This document shows, piece by piece, positions 24,353 through 38,077 of a DNA stretch of 62,429 nt. Position 1 is the stretch's first letter. Every line of letters begins with the position of its first letter. Position numbers and translations under genes: made by a program. The notes beneath the pieces were generated by a model. That model worked only from the letters and a program-made list of their open reading frames with translations. It did not search any database and had not been told where the DNA came from. Source of the stretch: Plantago elongata (lineage: Eukaryota > Streptophyta > Magnoliopsida > Lamiales > Plantaginaceae); contig JAYMSP010000265.1 in NCBI GenBank assembly GCA_036897095.1, positions 1 through 62,429 of the forward strand, in the 5' to 3' direction.

Positions 24353-27300
24353 TAATTTTGAAACAATTAATTAATAATAATAAAAATAAAAAATTAAGAA
24401 AAATTAAAATAAATAAAATAAATAATAATTTTGTGGGATTTAATTAAATAAATATTTTTTTATTTTGATGGTAAATATGATATTTTATTAATATTTATAT
24501 TTTTTATATTCAAATGTTCAAAATGTGAAAGTGCGATCGTTTTGCTGTTAAAAGTCGATAGGACGATCCCCTTATTATCCATGACGTTTGATATGGATCA
24601 TTAAATTAAAGATATAATAATGTATTTTTAATTGTCTGTTGTGGCGAAATACTGCCTAATCATAGTAAATTTCAAAAAGCTAAACCTAATTCAATACGTA
24701 TAATCCACACACAACCACGATTAGTTATTAACACAACCCTAAAACAGATTTTAAGGACTGCAATTTGAACATTAGTTTAAAATGCAGTCAAACATATTTG
24801 ACGGGCTTTGAAGCCCATTGTCTAAACAACTGTTGCTTTTCAGTATCTCTATTAACTTTATTGATTGCCAAGTGTCAAATAGGCAACCAGTAAAAATACA
24901 GTAATTTAGCAAATAAGCCCCTGATTAAAGCAGTATTAACATTACAGTTGTCTAAACAGTCTTACTTCACAGTGGATGATGAATTTTGACAGGAAATGGG
25001 ATTAGCGAAGCACGTGAATGTGATGCAGAAGCTGATAATTACTTACCACTAGAGAGTTGAGAAAGTGAACTGACTATTGAGTCCTTTTGTTGGCAAAGAA
25101 AGAGACCATAGGATAAGAAAACAACCAACCCTATTTTGCTGGTTGAAACCATTTAATGAAACTTCAATTCAATTCTGGTCCCTTTCATGTTGCCCTCAAA
25201 CTTAGTCCTCAGACTCCTCACTTAAGGGCAATCCCTTCATTTAACTGCCGGCCCGTATTTTGATAAGGTGTTTGATAATGATATTGTAACTTCCCGAGTA
25301 GTTAAGTTGATCGAGATATAACTATTTAAGTTGAATCAGTTAAGTGCTTATTCGACAAACGATTAAAATAAACATAACCTAGTTAAAAACACTTAAACGA
25401 CTTTACGTTAGATTAATTTTTCAGTGATGTACCGTCCACACACCAATACATGTAAATTCACGTACATTTCGTCATCATAAATGTACCGGGCGTGATTTGA
25501 TATATATAATTTTCATGATCTTTAAACTCTATTAAACTTGAAGAAGTTATAAACATTCTTTAAATTGCACACTGTCCTCATCACGTATTGCTAAGAACAT
25601 TTGTCCGGCCTTTGAGAATTTAATTTGGAATTAATACAATTTTATATTTTTGTGCTCTATCATAAAAAATTAAAAATAATTGAAGATGATTTGGTTCAAG
25701 TTGACAATTTCAAAATCATGCGCAAAGTACCTTCCTATGCTACCGTAAGCACAACAACCGAGTTGTTAGATAAATGCACAAATGCATGCGCAATATTACC
25801 CAAGTACTAACTACATACTACTAGTATAGTATTATCAATATTCAAATTCAAATAGTTTAATTCACGCTTTGAGTACTTTCAAGTTCCAATTTGCCTAATG
25901 CATGATATTTTAATTTTATACACCCAAAGATACTTCATACTATACTACAAGAATCAAGATTATACATTTAAATTGAATGATTCTGAAATTAGGAAACAAG
26001 GTAGAATAGACTAAACTAAAGGTTCAAAAAGAAAGAATAGACTATACAAAACAATGGTGGTCCAAATCTGTAGATGTGGATTGGAGAAGAATGGGGCCAT
26101 TGATTTTTCCGAGTTTTGGGCTCTTCATCTCATGGGCTGTTTTTCAATCCATAAGCCTAATAAGTCACAATACAAATCACAATCTAATGTCTGACGCATT
26201 GGTTGTTTAAAGGTGACATAAGTACATCACAACCTATCATGCAATGTTCAATTGTTCATGCCATACCCAAGATTTGAAGACAACTTTCTTCATAAACTAA
26301 CCTGCTGCATTCTATGCTTTCATCACTGAAAAAAGGCTCATTTCTTCTTACTTTTCAACAGTTGATGGCTATTGCATAAAGACTATCTCTTTACTAGTGA
26401 AATGTAGCATCTCATAAATGTCTTACTTTGAAATTTTTGAGTACCAGAAACACAAACTCAAAATACTTGATTATATTTTCATCCCAAGTGCATTTATAGT
26501 TTTTGGATTTCAAACGCGTATCAGAAGCGCTACACGAAAACCCTAAGACCCAACATATGACCAGTCTTGCATATTGTAAGTGTGAGTTTTTCTGTGAGTG
26601 TATTGGTTACACTCCGAAATTTACAGTCCAGTGTACTAAGTACACTGGTACAGGTGTATCAACTACACTGGATATATAACTCACGCTTCAAGTCCTAATC
26701 GAACTTGACTTCGATTAGTACTGATATAGTTTTTACCTTTATTCAACTAATATAACAAGTTATATATTAGTGTATGTCTACTGTGTGCAAGAAATCGAGA
26801 CATGAGATCTTATAATCCAAATGAGATGCAAGTCGAAGTCGGCTAGGACAAGAACAACAAAATATCGACCAAATAAGAAGAGATCAAATAAGAAGTCGAA
26901 GATTGACATGAATCATAACACAAGTCAATATAGGAGTCTGCCCATATGAAGTCGGCTTCAAAAATATATATAAAGGGCATCTACATTGAAGACAAAACTA
27001 CGTGTTTTAAGCAAGCCAATTCCCATAACATATTTGTTGCATACATTTTGTCATCAACCTTTTTCAAGTTTTATCTAGTGATTAGTCCATAGATTAAGAA
27101 CTAGATTAGTACGGTTCATTCTTTACACCAACTTCGTTGTTTTTTTATTTAGTTGTATTCCTAGAATAGAGCTAGATTAGTAACCTTGTATTCATTATCT
27201 GTTCATTCATATGGAAACTTTCGCCTTGAGGTTCAGTGGGTTATCGACATAGATAACCTGCTTTTTCGCTGTCTTTCTGATTTATATAGTTTATGTCGAA

Positions 27301-27400
27301 GCCTTATGGTGTATTGAATATACTCTTTAATGTTTATAGTAGAAGAGTATAGGCAGTCACATAGTTGAGTTGTGGTATTTGTCAAGTACTATTTAAACAA
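24353..27400. other. Gene-free region with an LTR-like stretch near its right end
   Basis: Mostly AT-rich without genes. At about 26530-27360 the character changes: there is a perfect palindrome at 26628-26648, repeated AAGTCG words, and a strong TATA-like ATATATATAAAGGG at about 26965 followed by a leader-like region. This resembles a lone LTR, but I could not find a partner copy, PBS or target duplication. Confidence 0.35.
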
Positions 27401-27479
27401 TATAATAAATTCCAAAAATTATCCTGTAAAAGCGTGCTTCTTTTCAAACATGCGAATTCACTTACCTCCTCTTTCTGGT

Positions 27480-28010
27480 CGCGCGTCAATTGATTTGCCC
27501 CAATTTCAGAGCCAAGCTCTGCCGGAACGTTGTCGCTGCCTTCCACACTCCCCTCGTCGAACTCCCTATTGCCGGGTGTGCTTTCTTACCGCCAAACCGG
27601 TAGCATGTCCGACCTGGCGGATGATCCAAAAGTACAGCTGCCCGCACTTTCGCTTGATTCAGAAATCATCGTCCTCATCTTCGTCGTCGGCCACTTACAC
27701 ATGAATTCGGGTGCTTCTTTTCTTCGTAATCTGCATGCTACTCATGGAATTTTATTTCGTGTTGGGTGCTGCCTTGAAAGTGTTCGATGAAATGCCAACA
27801 ACCCTGCACGCCAAGGTGCACTTGCGTGCTACTCAGGGTATGTGCTATGCTCGTCATTTGCTTGTATGTGTTGTGTCTGTTCGCCGGTTACGTTTGCTGC
27901 AAACGTTCACCCCGAAGCAATGCGGCTCTTCACAGACACATAAATTCCAGAGCGCACATGAGATTAAAAAAAATAACTGCTGCAAAGTCTTTCTTCGCCT
28001 CTTCGCTCAT
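27480..28010 (+). pseudogene. Possible relic of a pentatricopeptide repeat (PPR) gene
   Basis: A GC-richer patch with a few PPR-like words in the right order but in different frames: YFVLGAALKVFDEMP (about 27754-27798), then ALACYSGYV (about 27820-27846), then HPEAMRLFTDT (about 27911-27943). In PPR proteins 'ALKVFDEMP', 'SGYV' and 'EAMRLF' occur in this order within one repeat, but here the spacing is longer than usual and stops and shifts intervene. No long intact frame is present. This is a weak call that could be chance. Confidence 0.33.
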
Positions 28011-28526
28011 TCCTCCTTTCTACGGTGCCTGTGATCTGACTCTCTCATTTTTAACAATATATCCATGAAGTCTAAAGGTACCAGGGGAATCCCTATCTTT
28101 TTTTTTTTTTTGTTTATTTTGCACATGTCTCACTTCATATACTCACAATGAGTTTGCCTTGACTGTTTGATTGATTACTCAGACGAAGCCTGTGCGGCGA
28201 AAAATAATAGAAGCAGGCAAGCAAGGGATCTGAAGACTCCTCTGCAGCAGGCTAATGATTGATCTGCTGCAAATCAGCGATACTTGAGACGTAAATTGAA
28301 TTCAGGTAGTTACGCTACAATCTTCATTAATTCATCTTTTGCTGGCTAATTAACGTTATCAACATTAGTTCATTAGGGTCAGGACACACAATTGAAATCG
28401 ACAGAAGATGTCACAGACTTTGCTTCACAATTCACTTATTTCATCCGTTATACATGCACACTTTGTGCAGACCTATACAGTTTACTGAATGATGTTGAGA
28501 GATATGTCCAAGTGGGAATATGTCCT

Positions 28527-28703
28527 CCTTATTTAACTTCATGAACAACTCTTTCACTTTGAATTAGTTATCACTCTCAATTCTTTACCTTGCAGCATGT
28601 ATTAGCTTCACAATCTTTTCCTTATTTAACTTCATGAACAACTCTTTCGCTTTTGAATTAGTTATCACCCTCAATCCTTTACTTTGCAGCACGTCTTACT
28701 TCA
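28527..28703. repeat. Tandem duplication of about 92 bp
   Basis: The block starting CCTTATTTAACTTCATGAAC and running through 'TTTGCAGCA' occurs twice, at about 28527-28609 and 28619-28703, with a handful of differences. Confidence 0.85.
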
Positions 28704-29043
28704 ATTTTTTTGGTGGTATATTGGTCTAATGATAATCAATTGATTAGATGATAAAGCGATGTCTTATTTGGTGTTTTCAAGGAAATAAATATTTTTCCTA
28801 GGTGCTGGTGGTAAATGTGATAAAATAAAAAACAGAAAAAAGGTCTGATTAGTGCTGCATTTGTTTGACATTCACAGCAAAATATAGTGGTTCAGATAAT
28901 TTTGTGTAACACACATATAGGGATATATGAAATCATATATAGTAACACTTGGATGTCAGAAAGGACTACAACCTGCATCTAAGTCATATATACTCAGCTG
29001 CCACAGGTCTTTAGAACAAATTCAGATCAATGCATCTTAATTG

Positions 29044-29296
29044 AAGCTTTTTATTTCTGTTGCTGCCAAGCGCACACTAATTACGAGACGTCCATGGTTT
29101 AAGATGGTCTGTTTACTTGCATGATTTTGAGAATTTCAGTTTTTTATGAATACCATACAATTCACTTCCATCTTATCTGTTATTTATATTTTTCTATATG
29201 AACTTCAATGTACTATTGGCAGAATCTTGCAATACAGGCAATTTTCATTCATTAATGTCACTTGATAGATTTGCTTTGATAACACATCTCTTAGTT
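29044..29296. repeat. Copy 1 of a dispersed direct duplication (partner at 30029-30396)
   Basis: This runs from AGCTTTTT through AACACATCTCTT. Shared blocks include GTCCATGGTTTAAGATGGT, ACCATACAATTCACTTCCAT and TTTTCATTCATTAATGTCAC, with roughly one mismatch per 15-20 bp. No coding frame. Confidence 0.88.
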
Positions 29297-29340
29297 GCAA
29301 ACTCAACTCATCGATGAAGTTCAGTAATGGGAAACTCCTG

Positions 29341-29448
29341 CAAATGAGTTCTATTCCGACCGCATGTTACTCAAAGTGCATCGTTCGGCCTCCGTGGAAC
29401 TCACATTACTCAAAGTACATCGTTCGGCCTTCGTGAAACTCACACTAT
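29341..29448. repeat. Short tandem duplication of about 42 bp
   Basis: TTACTCAAAGTGCATCGTTCGGCCTcCGTGgAACTCACA at about 29367 is repeated, with few changes, at about 29407. A local replication-slippage type duplication. Confidence 0.8.
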
Positions 29449-30028
29449 GTTATTGACCCTCTGCAAATTGCTATATTTTGTGCAGGACTTCCAAGTGCAC
29501 TAGATTTACCAGCCCACCACTCCCAAACTGATGTTCTAGTGCTATTCCCGTACTTCACAACAGAGAGGATGTGATAGGTGCTGAATTTTCTCTTTTACTA
29601 TTTTTATTTATCTCATCTCAGAAAAACCAAAGAGCTAACACTCTATATGGGTCGTTAGATATTGAAGGAGGCCTGCTCAAACGGCAGTGCACAGAACAAA
29701 ATACAATTGCACATGAGGGGACTCGAGTTAAAACACCGGCTTCCTCAGGTAAGCCTTACTCAGAGAACTTTCCTCACTCCCGAATCTCATACTCAAATGT
29801 TGGCCATTTATATTTTTTTCTTACATTCCTTTTATTTGCCTTTATCGTAATGGTGTTGGTGATGCCAATTATTGTATACATATTCTGTAAAGTATCATCA
29901 CTTTCTCTGCTCTGTATAAATGCGTACTTGTTTGCAGGATTTTTAACTGTCATCAGAGTTTGTTCCTTACTTTCTTAATTATGTGTTCTCGTGCTTACAT
30001 GTTTATTATTTGCTTTCAATCAAGAAAT

Positions 30029-30396
30029 AGCTTTTTCATTGTGTTGCAAGCAAGCGCACACTAATCACGATACGTCCATGGTTTAAGATGGTAGAATAAG
30101 CGACGACAACTTATATATCCCTCAAAGGAGCCCCATTGTTGTTGTCTTTACCTGTATAAATAAGATATGTCAAATTGGTTAGGTTAATATTCTTTGAATA
30201 TGTTTACTTACATGATTCTGAGAATTTCGGTTTGTTATGAATACCATACAATTCACTTCCATCTTATCTGTTATTTATATTTTCCTATTTCAACTTCAAT
30301 GTACGTACTATTGGCAGAATCTAGCAATACAGGCGATTTTCATTCATTAATGTCACTTTTGGTCTTCATAGATCTGCTTTGATAACACATCTCTTC
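30029..30396. repeat. Copy 2 of the dispersed duplication, with an extra insert of about 107 bp
   Basis: Matches 29044-29296 on both sides of an extra segment at about 30093-30199 that the first copy lacks. Either this copy gained an insertion or the first copy lost the segment. Confidence 0.85.
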
Positions 30397-30638
30397 GTCT
30401 TGTTTAACAATTGTAATTGTAATGCTATATTTCATGTTCAATAATAATTTTTAAAAAATGACATGGCATATAACATGTCCAATAGTTATAACCTTTACAT
30501 AGGATTCCTTCATAGTTCTAATAGGTTTGTGCTTGCTGATTACCGACGTTTCAGATGTTGCAGGTGGAATGCAATTAGGCCTACTTGAAATTATCCCATC
30601 TTCTAATGTCACCATCTTCGGCCACAACAAACATCACA

Positions 30639-30800
30639 ACCTATTTAAGGGAGAAGATCGCAGCTTTAATGAAAAATTCCATCATATTGATGTTCAACCA
30701 AACAAGTGTGGTACTGCGGATTCATGTGTATTGGGTGGATTCTGGAGAGCAAGGAACTGAAAGATATTTAAGGGAGAAGATCACAACTTTAATGAAACTT
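30639..30800. repeat. Direct repeat inside an unidentified transcribed-looking segment
   Basis: ATTTAAGGGAGAAGATC plus 'CTTTAATGAAA' occurs at about 30639-30672 and again at about 30758-30793. Two overlapping open frames (30527-30760 and 30585-30836) cross it, but I recognise no domain in either. The block 29571-30836 could be part of an unidentified non-coding transcript. Confidence 0.5.
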
Positions 30801-31270
30801 GTGAGCTGCTTAAGTTCAACATTTGGAGTTGGTTGAGGAGCGGGAACCTGTTATAACCTGGTTACACGTACGTGGATTGGGAGTAATGTCCGAAAAATGT
30901 CCTGAACATTGAGTAAAAAGCCGAAAGTGCGAGTTCGTTTTGGATGCAGATGAGTTTGGCACAAGTTTAGAGTCTTGTTATGTATTGATGTTTGGTTCTG
31001 GCCACCTTTTCTTTTTGCCTAGATTTTACTGAATGGCTTTGTTTTGCTGTTTGTAGACCTTAAGTAATAGAAGGATTTAGCTGGCACTTGGCACTCCTTG
31101 TGCTTATCCACTCCTTGTTTGATTTAATAGTAAGTTTAACTTTTCAAGAAGAAAAAATCCTGGTGCCGTTAAACTTAAATGTGATGCATATGCTGGGGCA
31201 TGGCCGCATGGGGAAGGAATTGATGTGCGCTCATGGTCTGGTGGCAGGTGAATTTTTTAAAAATATATGA

Positions 31271-32327
31271 GAGAGAGAGTGACTACATATATTCAGATTA
31301 TTTTTCACTTCCAAATTAGTGATCTATTACATGGGATATATCACGTGTTCGACATAATAACTTTTTATTTGTTACATCTCTCTTTCATTTTTTTTCTTTC
31401 AAAATAATTTTCGAGATTGTATCACGATATGACATATGTCAAGCTTTTGAAATACTGTCGATTCTTGAGACAATTTCGACATGTGAAATACTATCGACTC
31501 GTGTAATAAATCACTAAATCAACGTAAAAAAATGACCGAATATAATTTTTGGACAAATAATCATTGTGAGTATACAAAAAAATACATATTCATTATATAA
31601 TATATAAAATAAATGTGTCTAACTCTATAGTATACTTTAAAATATTTCTCCCCGCTGGCACATCACTTGAACGTGAAGGTCTCATCATGGCATGTTAACA
31701 TTTTTATATTAGAGGAGTTTTGTAATTTGATTGAATGGTTTCTTTTTTCGTAAAATGGGAAATAATTGGTTAAAGAAGTATCCTCCAATAATAATGTCGT
31801 TGAGCTCATTCTCTATGCATTAATAAGTTTATAATTGACGATATAGATTCTATATTTAAAACTTTAATTACACTAAAGTATGAAAAGCAATAATTCGAAC
31901 TATAGTGAGTGGTGCAATGCAAATTTGATTGCTTCAATTCTAGTTCACATATAAGTTATATATAGAGCCAATGCTAAACTCATCATTTCATCTTTATTAG
32001 AGTGGAATTGTCTTCTTGCATGTTTTCACTCATTTCTGCAGTATGTCTGTTAAGTTCTATTAGCAGTTTCTCTACATTGGACGGATCTATTATTATATAG
32101 AGACTAGACGTTCAATTCTATCCTCCACGTCTAATATATCAAGGGCCATATTGCAGACTCATAGACACAAGTTGCAATATACGGTACATTGTTACAAAAA
32201 CTTTGAGACAAGTCTTTTTCATCATGGAAAATGACAAAATTTTAGAAGCAGCCATAGACTGCCCCGGTCAAGTCGAAGTAATCTGGACCGAGGGATCAAG
32301 ATGCGACGAACTTACGTCTTGCATTTG
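31271..32327. other. Spacer with no recognisable gene
   Basis: AT-rich. It holds the downstream flank of the hexokinase pseudogene. Nothing else is identifiable. Confidence 0.5.
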
Positions 32328-34663
<2,336 letters not shown>

Positions 34664-37584
34664 CTAATTTCTTGTTCTTTTCATTTAATTTGGTTTTTGT
34701 TTGAATGCATATTCATTTTCCTACTCTATGAATGGTTCCTTGTGTTTTCGTCAAGATCCTTATTCATAGTTGTGTGATTCCCTTAATTTATTATAATCCT
34801 ACTTCTCAGCCAACTTTGTTGCTACCATTTTGAATGGAATTAGTTATGGTGTAGTTGGTAGTACTTCCTTACGACCAAGGTTGGGCTGTTGGGCTTTAAA
34901 GATGTCCGATTAAGGATTTTAGGCCCATGTTCGTTTAGACCTGACTGATACTATTTTATACTCGTTCCGCCTCAGAAAGCCTTCATACGTTAAATTTGAC
35001 AACTCCTAGGCTCCTACGTATGTGCAAGGCAAGGCCATGGCATGCCTTGCACGAGGGCCATATATGAAAGCGAAGGTGATAAAGACATGGCTGATGACTG
35101 TAATATTACTCCATTGGACACTAGTTTTAGAGCAAGCTTACCAAGGTATAAAATGAGGACATTTGAGGTAGAATAGGCTGTCAATTGAATAGAATTAAGT
35201 AGCCAGAGTTTTGGGTGCCGTTATATTATACTGATGCATAGATAAGTAATGCAAATCAACGATCCAAACTATCGGTTTTTGGCCGCTAATGTTGAACGGC
35301 GATCGATCTTTTTTCCGGCTGTTGATCTGCATTACTTCTCCTTGCCTTGCTATAACACGACAACGAGTCGATGACACCAAATTCGGCTTTAATTAGCATA
35401 TATGGCGGATCAATATACGTATTACATGAATTAGCTTGTATTCTTGTCAAATGGTCTAAGGTGATAACTTCTTAGCCACTTTTATGTTTTCTTCTCTTTG
35501 TGTTTCTCTTCTCAAACTTCAAATATTAATGAAGTTATATCCGATTACACTTACACTACACATCACTAATTATATTGCACTTGGTTTACTTCAAGATGGA
35601 CAAGTTGAACCGTTGAAGCATAATTTTGAGAAAAGAAGGCGGCGTGAAGAACTATGCAGTATTGCATAAGCTACAAACATACAAAGAGCCTGGCTTAATG
35701 ATATCAAGTCAATTCCAATGATTCATGAAGAAGTTGGACTACATTTACAGACTCTGAAATCTTTATAGACTCTGAAATCTTTATGTATTACAACTATGGT
35801 CATTTTATATTTTTATTTGGTAACTCTTTTAATATTTTAGATTATAGTTTATGTAATAGAATTAGTTACCTTTTATTGATTCACAGTTATTCAGTTGTAC
35901 AAATTTTAATAACATAAAATATTATAAAAGACGGTTTCTATTTAAAGACAGTTCATATTATTAAGAAAATCACTAATATTATTAATTAAAACGACTATAT
36001 TTTTAGTCTTGTTGTAATATAAAATTTCTAATGTTGAGAATGAGTATTTTGGCATTGATGATTTTTTTAAAAATATAAACCTATTTCTAAATAATTTATT
36101 TAAAAACGATTTTTCAGAAAATTTTCTTTTTCAATAAAACTTATAATTTTCTTATCTCGCACATAATAATTTTAGAAAATTACAAAAGAATAATGTACAA
36201 ACCCAACTTAATGAGATCAAAGACAGAATCCTCGATCTCAAAGTAAACAGATAAATAATTTAATTTGTTAGTTCCATACTTTAAAAAAACATCAATCAAT
36301 ATTTACTAGACATCTACATTTCTCAAAAAGAGTATACTCACTGACTCACATGATCAAGGTAATTAATTATGTCAAAATCTAGAAGCACCTCCATTTTTTG
36401 ACTGGAGATGGATTTTAAGTTAAATTTTGAACGGTATATATACGCGCGTTGAAATGAAAACAGAGGAAAAGTATTTAAATAAGCGAATGTAAACAAAATA
36501 TAATTGATGATTGTGTTATCCTGCGTTTTGCGCATGAGCATGATGAATCAATCGGCAACTTTCACCGGTTTCTATCTGGAATATATAGTACTACATGTTA
36601 CTGAACAGACTTTGATATGGAATAGTTTAATTAATTAATCATGAGTTTCATTTGATCTAAAATACTATATAGTATACAAACAAATCTATATATATATATG
36701 TTTCCATCTCTCTGATCTCATCTTTCCAGTTTTCTATTTTAATGAGATTACAACTTAGACTTTGTTTTAGTCTACATATAACTGAAGAATTCGAACTGAG
36801 TTATAATATAAAATAAATAAACACAATTGAACTGTATCAATATAAGCTCAACTGAAATTAATAAAACTTTGAATTAAATAAAAAGTATAATATATTTTTA
36901 TATTTAAAATGAAAATTTTATTTCATTCGTCCATCCACACATATCCAATATATATTTGATTTTAATATTTATGTTGAAATGAATGAGAAGACTTGATCGA
37001 TCGTGTCGTGATGTGTAGAAATTAATTGGCAACCAAGCTTACTCGTGAGAAGCAAGGGTATGTGTATACGAAACTTGAATTGCAGGAGTACATCAGGATC
37101 TATTATTATATTTGTTACTGTGTTACTCGTGCGTCTTAGCAAATAACCAAGGCCTATTTGATTCCCAACTAGTTCCTCACTTCCTTGTTTATTTCACAAT
37201 TTCACTCATGTGTTACTAGGTAGTTTCTTATATTTAGAGTTTAGACCTGTCATATTAGTTTGGTTTGTTTCTCACGTTCAAACCCTCTATCACATCATAT
37301 ATATTGATATGGAAATTTTAAAAGAACAAAACAAAAGATTAACTAGTTAAAATATATACTTGATTTATTTAGTAACTTGATCTTATAGACAAACCTTTTT
37401 AAAAGCAATGGATATTTTTCTAAATTTTAATTGGTGGGAGTACCAATTATAGTGAGAAAGTTTAGAACTAGCTAGGGATTCATATATAGGCCAATTTCAC
37501 AAAGGGATTGTGTAGAAATTAAATGTGGTAAGCAATTACTAGGCATTTATGAAAATTTGACAATGACGAGAAATGAGTAGAGAG
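34664..37584. other. Intergenic region without a convincing gene
   Basis: AT-rich. An imperfect inverted repeat lies at about 35246-35336 (AGTAATGCAAATCAACG left, GTTGATCTGCATTACTT right), and its left-arm sequence recurs at about 57966-57988. A frame at 35484-35669 ends in LLQDGQVEPLKHNFEKRRRR, which I cannot place. About 36760-36890 has the AACTGAACTGAA character seen in the small elements at 54770 and 56863. Confidence 0.45.
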
Positions 37585-37770
37585 TTCTTAAAGTGTTTGT
37601 AGTAGAGTGACAAGTTGAGATATCCCATAATAAGAGGTTACGATACGAGTTCGATTCTTCGAAATGGTTGGTATTTGTACTCTGTATATAAATTTATTGA
37701 AAAGTTATTAATAATAAGTATTTATTCGACTGAATGTTGTAATTGTAATTATACCGTGTTAAAAAAAAAA
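37585..37770 (+). mobile_element. tRNA-derived SINE with A tail and 9-bp target duplication
   Basis: 186 bp, with a tRNA-like head (A-box region near AGAGTGACAAGTTGAGAT, B-box GAGTTCGATTC), an AT-rich tail and a terminal A-run (37761-37770). The direct repeat AGTAGAGAG flanks it exactly, at 37576-37584 and 37771-37779. This combination is diagnostic of a SINE. Confidence 0.85.
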
Positions 37771-38077
37771 AGTAGAGAGCTGGAAGATGGATTATATAAT
37801 TTCCCATCATAGAGTGGGGCCGACCCATTAATCCTTTATGCCTAATACATGGTTCTCAAAGTTTCAATAGTGCAAATTAATGTGTACATACAAACAATTT
37901 AAAAGGAAAAATACAAGATATATATCTCACGAGAATAGTTTATTAATGTAGTAATTAGAGTAACATTTGTAGAAGTTTAATTTCCTTTGGGGAACGTAGT
38001 TACAATGGAATTTCGGTCTAATTATTATTATTAAAACGAAATGATAGTACTATATTATAAGCTGCTATAATATGAAT

